Assembly (NCBI GenBank): GCA_963989385.1
Contig: OZ022500.1
Span: 112,695,842 to 112,759,841, forward strand
DNA from: Ctena decussata
Lineage: Eukaryota; Mollusca; Bivalvia; Lucinida; Lucinidae
Direction of reading: 5' to 3'
Length of the DNA stretch: 64,000 nt
Of the stretch, positions 31,685 to 41,745 are shown piece after piece. The notes beneath the pieces are model-generated. The model did no database searches and was not told the origin of the DNA. It was given only the letters and a program-made list of their open reading frames with translations. A program made the translations under genes and the position numbers. Every line of letters starts with the position of its first letter. The first letter of the stretch is position 1.

Positions 31685-31965
31685 TTTTTACCCTTAAAGT
31701 GCCCCAAAAAAAGCAGATGACAAAGTTTGTCAGCAAACTTTCACAAGCTATATCATATAGAGAATTCAAAGAGTTAAGAGGGTAAATAGTGTAGATCCAG
31801 ATCCACCTCATCTGGATCTACCCCAGCAGGCACACGACGTTGAAATGACGTCGTAATGACACTGATGCGACGTAATGACCTTGCATCAACATCAGTACAA
31901 CGTCATTTTGACCAGGTGCCTGCTGGGATGCTGTTTGCAAATTCAACTAGAATTGTTGTTTAGGG
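31685..31965. mobile_element. Hairpin element family B interrupted by a family E MITE
   Basis: AAAAAAGCAGATGACAAAGT to AGTGTAGATCCAGATCCACC at the left. The right arm resumes after 31927. Confidence 0.68.
31822..31927. mobile_element. MITE family E, copy 2, nested in a family B hairpin
   Basis: CCCAGCAGGCACACGACGTT to CCAGGTGCCTGCTGGG, 106 bases with inverted ends. The flanks are a split family B copy: ...CATCTGGATCTAC on the left and TGCTGTTTGCAAATTC on the right. Confidence 0.78.
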
Positions 31966-32137
31966 TCAATAACTGTCTTGAGAAATCTAAAAAAAAAATT
32001 TCATCGCTATTCCAGACATTTTTGTTCATTTTAGTATTTCTTCATTAACAGTGTAGTTATTACTCATCAGCAAAGGCAACAATGTTTCACATTTGTTTTA
32101 TGGAAATGTGACAAAATATCTGTCAGGACTCAGTTGT

Positions 32138-32355
32138 TCAGAACCTAAGATGTTGTTAGTTAATGAGACATTAAAATTTCAACAATATTATGTGCAAAAA
32201 CGCTGCCCTTTTTTTACCCAAAAGAATGATGCACTTTTGTAGCACAAAAGTATTTCACATTTTTTCAGCAAAATATATGAGCACACTTGATTTTATGTGT
32301 CCTAGACTTAACAGATCAATGACTCATTAAGCTAATGATGCTTTGAACAACTGGG
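32138..32355. mobile_element. MITE family L (GGGCCCAGTTGTTCAAAA ends)
   Basis: GACTCAGTTGTTCAGAACCT at the left and GCTTTGAACAACTGGGTCC at the right are inverted. Related pieces occur at 4480-4510, 46680-46860 and 58000-58170. Confidence 0.65.
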
Positions 32356-32371
32356 TCCAGAATTATTGTGG

Positions 32372-32530
32372 TGAGCCCCTGTAGCTCAGTTTGTTAAGGG
32401 CTGGTCTGCTGAGCCACAGTTCGAGACCTACAGGAAGCAGAAATCTTTCCAACTGTAAACAGGGTTCCACTGCACATTGCCTTTCATGATCACCCTCCCA
32501 TCATCCTGATACATGTATGACTGAAATACT
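32372..32530 (+). mobile_element. tRNA-derived SINE, second family
   Basis: CCCCTGTAGCTCAGTTTGTT (A box), CACAGTTCGAGACCTAC (B box), then the body CCACTGCACATTGCCTTTCA and ACTGAAATACTGTTAAAAAG. Confidence 0.78.
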
Positions 32531-32569
32531 GTTAAAAAGGATGTATAATCCCACATCATCCATCCATCT

Positions 32570-32800
32570 ATCCAGAATCATTGTCACATTTCTTAGGAAA
32601 ATAAATAGTCATTTAGGAGGATGGATGACCGACTTGGTGGTTTTATGTCCTTTTTAACAACATTTCAATTATACCAGGACGATGGGAGGATGATTATGAA
32701 GGGCTTTGCAGAGCAATAATGTACCATTGGGTTTGGACAGAATCTAGCCTCTAGTAGGACTAGAACCTGTGATACAAAGTCAAATGATCCAATTTGTCCT
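32570..32800 (-). mobile_element. tRNA-derived SINE, second family, inverted copy
   Basis: Complement of the family at 32372: GGTTTTATGTCCTTTTTAAC, ACGATGGGAGGATGATTATG, CTAGTAGGACTAGAACCTGT. Together the two form a ~400-base inverted pair. Confidence 0.72.
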
Positions 32801-32804
32801 CTTT

Positions 32805-32980
32805 TATTAGGAGTGACCATAGTGTAGTGGACAATGTGCTTGACCATTAATCCAGGGTCACAGGTTTAATTCCCCATTCCTCCGGTCTTTCATATGAGAC
32901 TTTAAACTGCGGTTCCATCTCTCTATGACCCATGTGTTGGTGGGATGTTATAAACCACAGTTCCCTAACTCATCTTTTAT
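32805..32980 (+). mobile_element. tRNA-derived SINE
   Basis: GAGTGACCATAGTGTAGTGG (A-box region), GGTCACAGGTTTAATTCC (B-box remnant), then TGTTGGTGGGATGTTATAAA. Confidence 0.75.
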
Positions 32981-33229
32981 AAATAATGAACAAACACGGA
33001 TAATACCAATTTGCCTGTCTGTACTGTCAACCGATCTGGTACCATAGCAAATGGCTGTCCACCGAGAAATCGGTTGTAAGATTACCAATTATGGTAAATG
33101 ATACTATTGTAAATGGCTGTTGACAAAGCTGATACTGCTGTTGACTGTCTCGGTCGACAGCCACTTTCGCATAGATATATGGTAACTGACTGGCTTGGTT
33201 GGAAATTGGTATTACCACCATGGAACAGA

Positions 33230-34478
33230 AGCTCCAGAGCTTTTATTACAAATCATTACGACAGTGTGACAGATCACTCACGAGAGCTATTCCTCGATTT
33301 CCTTTTCTTGACGGGGCAGTGCTTATTTCTGGCCTTACCTTCGATGAGTATATTTTCTAGAAAGGTAGAATGGGGTAATAATTTTATGCTCACTCTCGTA
33401 AAACAAAGCTCATCTTTACAAATGATCAGCTATCGAACAACAATCTTCTTTTTTCTTCTTTCAACCCAGTGTGAATACATTGTCTAAACAACATTGTGAC
33501 GATGCTGATGCAATGTTATGATGTGGAATTCTCACACAGTGTGCCTACAGAAGCACTGGAAAGTGTCCAGGCTTCATTCTGCAACAATTCACTGTTTCAG
33601 AGCTCCTGAGTCAAACTGCTGACAACACTGGCAATTGCTGACGTAATTTTCTGACTTTCTGAGAAGTTAGATGGTGTAACGTCTCTTTATCTTTCTAAAA
33701 TTGCCATAGAAACGTACATTTATCTTAGACACAGTTCAGACTATTATGGAGCATGAATGCGCTGGCAGGAAGGTTTGGAGAATTTCAATGAAGGAATACT
33801 TTTTCAGCATTTTCAAGTGTTAGAATTGAAATAGTTCAGCTCTAGCATTGAATTGTTGAGCAAATTTGCTGCTTGTCTGTCAGTTGTAAGTAGATATATC
33901 ACTTGCGCTCTGCGCTTGTGGAATGATTTACTTTACGACTGACCTTCAGAGAGTGAACTATTACTAAACAATTCACTGCTAGAGCTGATCTATTTCTTAA
34001 ACAACTTTGTACAGACGTCAATAAAGCGTTATGATGTTGCATTGGCCTTCTTTCAATGTTGTTTCGACCTAGTGTGCCTGTATGAACTGTCTGATCATTT
34101 GTGATGACCGATAGCATTTATTGTGCATTTTTTATAATCTTACAATTATGCATAACAACTCATGCGCATGCTACTTTACCGATTTTTCATGTGGACTGCT
34201 CAGCTTTGACATTGAACGGCAGCCTCTTAAAGCTCCGCACAGTCTTCCAACGGTAACTAGTATTTGTCCAAATATTTATAAGTATCAGTTTTCAATTTAG
34301 CAGTGGTAGCAATTTTGCATAGTTGACTAAAATATGTTTGGGGAGAAAAGTTCACGCCTTATCAGACTATGGAGCTGTCTGACTGAGGGTGCACTGTTTG
34401 CCATTGCCCTCAACAGAAATGCGATTTGCAACTATTTGAAAAGTGAAAATAGTGGAGTCCAAATGTTCTTAATAAATA
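33230..34478. other. PDLIM intron 1, nothing firm
   Basis: Two loosely similar stretches (33490-33600 and 33960-34090, sharing ACAATTCACTG, GTTATGATGT and AGTGTGCCT) suggest an old repeat. No exon. Confidence 0.35.
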
Positions 34479-35775
34479 CACGCCTACCAATCGCTCTCAT
34501 GCGAAACCACGGTTCAGAACGCCAATCCATGAGAGGAGTTTCCGGTTTTGCAGGAGGGGAGCCGAAATCGTAAACAAATTTGACATCGGCACAAGGTTTG
34601 AGGTGATTATTTTCTCTGAAAACTATTTATGCAAAATATAAGAATGCTATTTTGTCACATATAAATTGTTTCTTCGGCACATGAAAGGATAAGGCACATG
34701 GTCTTGCATTTTTGCAGATATGCATTTAGTACGGCGGAGCATGTGTTCAAGGACAATCTCGGCGATATATACATGTAGGGAAACGTCGCATTCTCTTGCT
34801 TGATTTTGAGTCTTTGACCTTGTCAGTCGCCAAGAAGTGAACAGAACTACTCTATGAGTGAATCCAAACGTTGGAAGAAAGCTGCCCGTGATGGACAGTT
34901 TAGAATTTAGAAAATATACACAAAAACTTGGCATAGTCAGTCCGGTTCCGCATGAGATAATAGAAAATAGAAGGAATTTTTATCAAACACAAAAACAGCT
35001 TCTGAACAATAATTGGCCCAAAACTAACATGAACTCTGTGATAAATCATTATTTTATACATTGCAGATGACTTTCAAGCTGTTTTTATTCCCCGTTTGTC
35101 TTTTAAGGCGTTTTGCAAACCCTCTTTCAAACCCTCTTGCATGCCTCAAAAACAGACAAACGGGGATTAAAACAGCAAGAAAGTCATCTGCAATGTATGA
35201 AATAATGATTTATCACAGAGTTCATGTTAGTTTTGATCCAATTATTGTTCAGAAGCCATTTTTTTGTTTGATAAAACTTCCTTCTATTTTCTATTATCTC
35301 ATGCGGAACCAGGCTGACGATGCTAAGTTTTTGCGTATATTTTCTAAATTCTAAACTGTCGATCACGGAAAGCTTACTTACAACGTTTGGATTCACGCAT
35401 AAAGTAGTTCTGTTCACTTGTTTGCGACTGACAAGGTCAGAGACTCAAACTCAAGCAAGAGAATGCGACTTTTCTATACATGTATATATCGCCGAGATTG
35501 ACCTTGAACACATGCTCCGCCGTACTAAATGCATATCTGCAAAAATGCAAGACCATGTGCCTAATCCTTTCATGTGCCGAAGAAACAATCTATATGTGAC
35601 AAAATAGCATTCTTATATTTTGCATAAATAGTTTTCAGAGAAAAGAATCACCTCAAACCTTGTGCCGATGTCAAATTTGTTTACGATTTCGGCTCCCCTC
35701 CTGCAAAACCGGAAACTCCTCTCATGGATTGGCGTTCTGAACCGTGGTTTCGCATGAGAGCGATTGGTAGGCGTG
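34479..35775. repeat. 1.3-kb inverted duplication, ~625-bp arms
   Basis: The left arm starts CACGCCTACCAATCGCTCTC at 34479 and the right arm ends with its complement at 35775. The arms are nearly identical, with scattered substitutions and small indels, and are separated by ~40-60 bases near 35105-35150. Each arm carries short matching open frames, but they contain nothing recognisable. It could be a foldback transposon or a fixed local inversion-duplication. Confidence 0.8.
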
Positions 35776-36004
35776 AAATATGGTATTGACCTTTTAATCC
35801 TCTATTATCCTACCTTATCCCTGGGCTATACCTATTTTATACATCAACAGTCAATCTGTTTTTGATAGTAAAATCTGTATATAAATATATAAGGAATTCA
35901 AGACCATGTCTTATCTACGGCGACACAGCTGGATTTAAAGCTGACACATCTGTATGTAAATTCAGGTGTATTACCTGTCCAGTTGATGAAAACATTAATG
36001 AGCA

Positions 36005-36390
36005 ATAATACGAGAAAACCAACAGAGTGGCATGTGTGCCCAGTGAAGACTCATATCAGCCTGGTTTACATTGTCATTATGATTCTGCTATTAGAAAATT
36101 ACCTGCCATGTTGATATGCATACTATTGTTGTAGGGGGAGGGCTGTAACTAATGTTGTGAGAACTTGTAGCCCGACCCCTTTGCTATGTTATTTAGGCAA
36201 TAAAATATGTTTAAACTAATCTATCAGCCTGGGCATCCACCCAGTCTGATCAGAGTCTTAGCTTTGTACTTAGAGGGTAGCCAATGGTTAAGCTAGCTCC
36301 ATGCGGACAGCAAATTACTCTGATCAAGCTGATCTAAGTCTTCGCTGGCCGCACACACCACTTTGTTCGTTTTCTCGCGTCATGGCTCAT
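36005..36390. mobile_element. TIR element family C, copy 2, interrupted
   Basis: ACGAGAAAACCAACAGAGTG to CGTTTTCTCGCGTCATGGCT, with a 157-base foreign insert at 36065-36221. Confidence 0.75.
36065..36221. mobile_element. 157-bp insert with 11-bp target duplication
   Basis: TATCAGCCTGG is present at 36054-36064 and again at 36222-36232. The insert ends GCAATAAAATATGTTTAAAC, an end also seen at 62222-62242 beside a GGGGTCAGGCTACTCG relative. Probably a short retroelement. Confidence 0.75.
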
Positions 36391-36439
36391 TTATTTCATG
36401 TGATTTTACACAACTAAAATATATCCCAAATCCCAGCTG

Positions 36440-36640
36440 AAGCATTTGCTTGGCTGAGCAGCTGGACTTTGGATCACTAGGTCTTGGGTACAAGTCCTGC
36501 TGGAGGTGAGATTCTGCTTGAACCTAACTGGCTCTTCACTGCACAAAGCTTTCCATAATCAACCTTTCATTGTCCTAATATGACCAAAATACTGTTGAAA
36601 AGGATATAAAGTCATCAAGTCCCACCTGTTGATATCTGGG
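36440..36640 (+). mobile_element. tRNA-derived SINE, second family, degraded
   Basis: GGCTGAGCAGCTGGACTTTG, GGGTACAAGTCCTGCTGG, then CCATAATCAACCTTTCATTG and AAAATACTGTTGAAAAGGAT. Confidence 0.6.
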
Positions 36641-36664
36641 TCATCTTGCAGATTTAACCCTTAA

Positions 36665-37105
36665 AACGACAAAAATGATATCAAATGAATCTGCAAACAG
36701 TGTAGATCCAGATCAGGTGGCTAATAATGAGCTGTCTCATTTGGGTCTACACTGTTGGCTCTCTGGTCTTTGAAATTTCGGGGGTGGTCGGGTGGTGCGA
36801 AGGTGCTGTGTGTAACTTCCAGTGCAGGGGCGTTCTACTTATTTGAATAGTAGTAGGGCAAGGGCTTACTGTGCTTGCAGTAGGTGCGGGTGCTGGTTGT
36901 TTGGACATTTTTTCTCTCATCTATCATTTCTCTCTTCTTTCTCCTTCTCTTTCGGAGACGGCCCGATATAGACTGAAATACTGTCTCAAAGGGCGGTTAA
37001 ACCTAAAACAACCCACCAACCAACTTTGAAATTTCAATATAGCTTGGATTTAACAAAGTTTTAAATTTTGCAGATGTAACTATTGTTGTCCGCTTTTAGG
37101 GAGAT
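36665..37105. mobile_element. Hairpin element family B interrupted by a SINE-like insert
   Basis: GCAAACAGTGTAGATCCAGA at 36690; the sequence resumes at 37024 with CTTTGAAATTTCAATATAGC, the normal B continuation. Confidence 0.75.
36780..37023 (+). mobile_element. SINE-like insert with 12-bp target duplication
   Basis: CTTTGAAATTTC flanks both sides (36768-36779 and 37024-37035). The 244-base insert ends AAAGGGCGGTTAAACCTAAA followed by (ACCA)n-type repeats, typical of a SINE 3' end. Confidence 0.82.
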
Positions 37106-37159
37106 AATCCAATGACAGCTGTTGCACAGGCTGGCAGTGTTGTTTTTTTTAAAATGATT

Positions 37160-37320
37160 ACAGGTTGTCAAGATATTTAGGGTGAGAAGCATCCATATGG
37201 CTGCAGACTTTTAGGCTCTAGTCCCTCTGGAGGAGAGATTCTGTCCAATCTTAAATGGTGCTTCTTTCATTATCACCCTCCCATTGTCCTGATATGGCTA
37301 AATATATTGTTCAAAAAAAC
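37160..37320 (+). mobile_element. tRNA-derived SINE, second family, degraded
   Basis: GGCTCTAGTCCCTCTGGAGG as a B-box remnant, then TTCATTATCACCCTCCCATT. Confidence 0.5.
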
Positions 37321-37479
37321 AAGAAACTCCCAATGAGCCATCTGTCATTATAAAAAATTTGGGACCTTTACTTTACTAATCCTCTAACAGTCAGCCTTTA
37401 GGGAATGTAGTTTAAAGTTTAAAAAAGACAAAAAAACAAAACAAAAAAAACCCAGATCTTTATTACCTATCTATCTCAT

Positions 37480-37730
37480 TACTTGAGCTACAACATGACA
37501 AAACCAACAATATGGCATGTGTGCCCAACAAAGACTCAGATCAGCCTGGGCATCCGCCCAGCCTGATTAGAGTCTTCACTATGCACTGAAAAGGTAGCTA
37601 AGGGTCTAAGCTAGCACCACGGGAACAGCAAAGACTCTGATCAGACTGGACGGATGCCTAGGCTGATTTGAGTGTTCTCTGGGCTCACATGCCACTTTGT
37701 TGGTTTTCTCGTATCCCGGCTCATATGGCT
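37480..37730. mobile_element. TIR element family C, copy 3
   Basis: CAACATGACAAAACCAACAA to TTGTTGGTTTTCTCGTATCC, with internal complementary GATCAGCCTGGGCATCCGCC arms. Confidence 0.75.
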
Positions 37731-37961
37731 TTATGCGCTTACAGACATTCTAGGCAGGAACCTGCAAGGTCATTTTTGTTTATGCACCAGACATTTATAA
37801 CAAGGGCACACCCACCTCCCTGGCAGGGTGGGGGAAAACAGGAGAAATGAGCTAGTTTTTTACATTTGCATTGTCCCCACAGTGCTGGGCAAATGCCGGA
37901 GTTTTGTCTTTTTGGCAAAAATAGTAGTGGAAAAAAAAAACATAATAGACTGCGGGTCAAA

Positions 37962-38325
37962 CAAATTGTCCTCAGTGGGAGGAGGAGGGGGGGGGGGGGG
38001 GGGCATGTAGTGAAAATTAGCAGGATGAAACGAACAAGTCCCTCTTATTTTCCAGGGAAGAGGAGAGGGGTGGGGAATGGGGCATGGTTTCAAATGACTG
38101 GTGCATTACTACGTCAAAAGACTGCTTTCGCCAGTTACAAATTGTCCTCAGTGGGAGGAGGAGGGGGGGGGGGGGGGGGGAGTGGGGGCATTTAGTGAAA
38201 ATTAGCAGGATGAAACGAACAAGCCCCTCTTATTTTCCAGGGAAGAGGAGAGGGGTGGGGAATGGGGCATGGTTTCAAATGACTGGTGCATTACAACGTC
38301 AAAAGACTGCTTTCGCCAGTTAAAA
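37962..38325 (+). repeat. Tandem duplication (~176-bp unit) with poly-G runs
   Basis: Each unit starts CAAATTGTCCTCAGTGGGAG, has a run of 17-18 G, then AAAATTAGCAGGATGAAACG and ends GACTGCTTTCGCCAGTTA. The units differ at a few positions only, so the event is recent. Confidence 0.85.
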
Positions 38326-38396
38326 GTTGACAGGCAGAAGAATCAGCAGCCAGCATATTATGTCTGATAGCACCCTCATACATCATGTTCTGCTTC

Positions 38397-38397
<1 letters not shown>

Positions 38398-38433
<36 letters not shown>
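38398..38433 (+). repeat. Poly-C run of 36
   Basis: Uninterrupted cytosines ~440 bases inside intron 1 from PDLIM exon 1. The length is likely polymorphic or inexact. Confidence 0.85.
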
Positions 38434-38871
38434 ATGCCCTTCCAATATTTCAAGACAACCTTTTTTATATTAGTATTCTTATTTCAAATGATTCTAATTC
38501 TCTTCGTGAAGTTTAAATTATTTAGATGATTTTGTACTTTCGATTTTCGCCGTCCGTCTTCTAAGTGGTGGAATGCATGTAAACGTCGCACACCTTATAT
38601 AGCGAGTACCCATAGCGCACGCGCTGTATCACAGGTGTTACATTTCGAAGCTGTCAATCAACTACAATACACAACTTGTCCGACAAAACATAAACATATG
38701 TTTTTTACGACTTATCCAACACGCAGTGGACAGAAGAACGCTTGTCTCTCGAGATTTACTACAGATACAGCGAACTGTTTAAACAGTGGCCCGTCACCAA
38801 ATAGTAGCAACATGTAAATTAGCAATTACCTGTCAAAAAGTAAACAATCAAAACGAAAATAGACTTCTTAC

Positions 38872-38994
38872 CACTTGAACGGATAGTGGTGTGTTAAAAT
38901 CCACGCCGCCTTGCAACCTGAAGCCCCACGATAATCCTGAATCTCTCCTAGTTAGGTGGATCCGTAAAATTTCAGGCTGTGGTTGCTCGTCCAT
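38872..38994 (-). CDS. PDLIM: PDLIM exon 1: start codon and first half of PDZ domain
   Basis: 41 codons from ATG at 38994 to a GTAAGA donor. Residues 22-30 read SWGFRLQGG, matching the carboxylate-binding loop (P/S-W-G-F-R-L-x-G-G) of Zasp/PDLIM PDZ domains. The exon ends in phase 0 after PLSVQV, where the family continues with the second PDZ half. This ATG is chosen because it places the PDZ only a few residues from the N terminus, as in all family members, and because CRE and GC-box-like sites lie just upstream. Confidence 0.9.
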
Positions 38995-39180
38995 TTTGAA
39001 TGCAGTGCTAAAGAGTCAGATCTACAGCTGTAATTAAATGTAGGTAATACACTCTGGGGCAATACACAACTCTTTGCACACGGTCGGATGACGTCATGTC
39101 GCGGGAGAATAGGTGGGCGGGCTGGATCTGAATTGACTGCGGTCAATGAGTGCATTTTGTTAAGAAAACATACCGTACAT
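38995..39180 (-). promoter_or_regulatory. Probable PDLIM 5' UTR and proximal promoter
   Basis: Just upstream of the start codon is a short stretch richer in CpG than its surroundings. It has a palindromic CRE-like TGACGTCA at 39089-39096 and a GC-box-like GGGCGG at 39115-39120. No TATA box is evident and the transcription start is not visible. Confidence 0.45.
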
Positions 39181-39989
39181 ACCCCTTGTAATGGGACACA
39201 ATAACCAAATCTAACAATACTGACTGAAGACCCTAATCAGAATGTTCCTGCAGCCTAATCAAGATTTATAAACTATGCTTCTTCACACCTGGGTTAATTA
39301 GGAATAAAGAACAGATGTATTGCATACATTCATCTTTTTCAATAATCAGTCAAATATTTAATTCTGTTTTTTTTGTTTGTTTGCTTGTGTTTCATTTCTG
39401 ATTTTTTTAAGTTGAGTCAAAACCCAGTAGCATGTGCCTTATATGATTAATAGGGTACATTAATTTTGAGGTTAAATACACACTTCAAACCTCTTCAGAT
39501 ATCTTAAGAATATTGAAAAGGGCCAACAGAAGAATTTCCTGTGCAAATATTTTCAATGTGACAGTGTTTTCAATTATTAAACCACTACTGTTAATACCCT
39601 ACCTGTTGGGACAGACCTGCTTCAGCAAAAAGTGTATACCTAGACCATACTGCATGGAGTATGGTTAAAACAGTAATATCAGTTATAGCAGACAACAAAA
39701 TTTACGTCTGCAAAAGTAAAAAAATGCCTTGTCCAAGACATTTCATACTGAGAATTCAAAGACTAGAGGGCAAACAGTGTAGATCTAGATGAGTTAAGGG
39801 TAATTACAGGTCCTGTTGTTTATTAATTTATTTATTTCGCATAAGAGGGTACTTGACAGCTCAGGTAAAAAAACTATTGAATATGTTAAGTATTAAAATA
39901 CTCAAGATACTTTGCATCCTGATGCAATGGAGATAGCAAGCTGTCTTTTTATTACCACAAAATGTGAATACATGTAGTATCAAACAGGC
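39181..39989. other. Upstream flank of PDLIM, nothing recognised apart from a family B half
   Basis: AT-rich, without coding signal. TTTGTTTGTTTGCTTG microsatellite-like stretch near 39375. Confidence 0.35.
39690..39797. mobile_element. Hairpin element family B, half copy
   Basis: Left arm only: GACAACAAAATTTACGTCTG to GGCAAACAGTGTAGATCTAG, ending at ATGAG. The right arm is absent. Confidence 0.6.
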
Positions 39990-41340
39990 TAGCCATATAA
40001 CCAGAGAGCTCCTACTCTTGACCTAGGATAACCATACTAGATGGCTCCTACTCCTGTTCTAGGTTTGCGGAATGCTCTAAGAACTCCTACTTCTCATCTA
40101 GGGCAGCCATATAATCAGATGGCTCCTACTGACCCAGGGAGCTAAATAACCAGAGGCCCCCCATACTCCTGATCTAGGACAACCACATAAACAGAGGGCT
40201 TCTCCTTCTGAAGAATAAAAGTCATAAGCAGAAGGATAGCCACATAACAAAGGACTCCTGATCTAAGAAAAGCCAAATAACCAGAGGGCTCCTACTCCTG
40301 ATCGATGATAGCCACATAATCAGAAGGTTGCTACTCCTTATCTATGATAGCCACATAACCAGAAAGCCACTACTTCTGATCAACAATAGCCACATAACCA
40401 GAAGGGTCCTCTATGATAGCCACAAAACCTAAGGGTTTCTACTTCTGGTGTTTGAGTCATATAACCAGAAGGATAGCCCCATAACCAGAGGGCTCCTACT
40501 CCTGATCTATTACAGCCCATACAACCAGAGGGCTCCTACTCCTGATCGATGATAGCCACATAATCAGAAGGTTGCTACTCCTTATCTATGATAGCCACAT
40601 AACCAGAAAGCCACTAATTCTGATCAACAATAGCCACATAACCAGAAGGGTCCTCTATGATAGCCACAAAACCTAAGGGTTTCTACTTCTGGTGTTTGAG
40701 TCATATAACCAGAAGGATAGCCCCATAACCAGAGGGCTCCTACTCCTGATCTATTACAGCCCATACAACCAGAGGGCTCCTACTCCTTATCTATGATACC
40801 CACATAACCAGAAAGCCACTAATTCTGATCAACAATAGCCACATAACCAGAAGGGTCCTCTATGATAGCCACAAAACCTAAGGGTTTCTACTTCTGGTGT
40901 TTGAGTCATATAACCAGAAGGATAGCCCCATAACCAGAGGGCTCCTACTCCTGATCTATTTACAGCCCATACAACCAGAGGGCTCCTACTCCTGATCTAT
41001 GTAGCCAAATAACGAGGGCTTCTACTCCTGATCTGATAGCCACATACTGGTAACCTGAACCGCTACTTCTGATCTGCAACAGATACATAACCAGAAGGCT
41101 CCTACTCTTGTTCTATGATAGCCACATAGCCAGAAGGCTCCTATTTCTGATCTATGATAGCCACATAACCAGAAGGCTCCTATTTGTTATCTATGACAGC
41201 CACATAACCAGAAGGCTCCTACTCTTGATCTATGATAGCCACATAATCAGAGGGCTCCTACTCCAGATCTTTGAAACCACATAACCAGAAGGCCCCTATT
41301 CCTGATCTATGATACCATATAACCATAGTTATCAAAACTT
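39990..41340 (+). repeat. Minisatellite, ~38-42-bp unit with higher-order repeats
   Basis: Units of the form ATAACCAGAGGGCTCCTACT then CCTGATCTATGATAGCCAC, about 30 copies. Between ~40260 and ~40990 a block of several variant units recurs almost unchanged three times (marked by GGTTTCTACTTCTGGTGTTT at ~40434, ~40677, ~40885). Confidence 0.88.
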
Positions 41341-41539
41341 CTGACGCGAGATCAAAAGCCCATCAGATATGTAATTGCTATAAGAAAGTTGAAATATGGA
41401 TGTCAGGTTGACATGAAAAATTTCAAAGCCAACATGGCCTGAAATATGTCAAGGATACAAATAATATTGGCATCATAAGAAGCCACCTAAGGAAGAAACG
41501 TTATGCCAGGCCCCAAGATTATAAAACTTTTTTCATGCT

Positions 41540-41745
41540 CAACTCAGCTGAGCATGAAATTGTACCTGCAAATAAATAGCAAAATACTGATTGGTAGTTG
41601 TTTTCTTGCTCAGTTTAGCTGAGTATAAAATTTTCTCTGCTTATGAATATGAAAATGCCAACATTAGTTGGCATTTTCATATTTATCAGCAGAGAAAATT
41701 TCATGCTCAGCGGAGTTGAGCACAATTTTTTTTTTATAACCTTGG
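41540..41745. mobile_element. Hairpin element with GCTCAGC arms
   Basis: CATGCTCAACTCAGCTGAGC to GCTCAGCGGAGTTGAGCAC. Centre AATATGAAAATGCCAACATT / AGTTGGCATTTTCATATTT. Confidence 0.7.

Larger units (their letters stand above)
3306..38994 (-). other. PDLIM: ALP-type PDZ-LIM protein gene, span of recognised exons
   Basis: Ten pieces on the minus strand (nine firm exons and one tentative last exon) form a PDZ-ZM-ALP motif-single LIM protein of about 354 residues, close to the usual ~330-365 of vertebrate PDLIM1 and PDLIM3. Every junction was checked for GT-AG and codon phase. Known family role: a cytoskeletal adaptor that binds alpha-actinin through PDZ and ZM, at Z-discs, dense bodies or stress fibres. 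Exon bounds are 38994-38872, 29105-28954, 16468-16445, 13417-13279, 12466-12261, 10607-10492 (or on to 10268), 7654-7540, 5704-5619 and 4106-4007. Enigma-type members have three LIM domains; only one was found here, and the GFRSV segment supports the ALP class. More downstream exons outside the window cannot be excluded. Confidence 0.88.

Noticed and set aside
33113..33487. 124-codon plus-strand frame
   Set aside because: Lies across an inverted repeat and unrecognised intron; no motif.
34647..35607. Two matching ~95-codon frames in the arms of the inverted duplication
   Set aside because: Recognisable as nothing known, and expected simply because the arms are near-identical.
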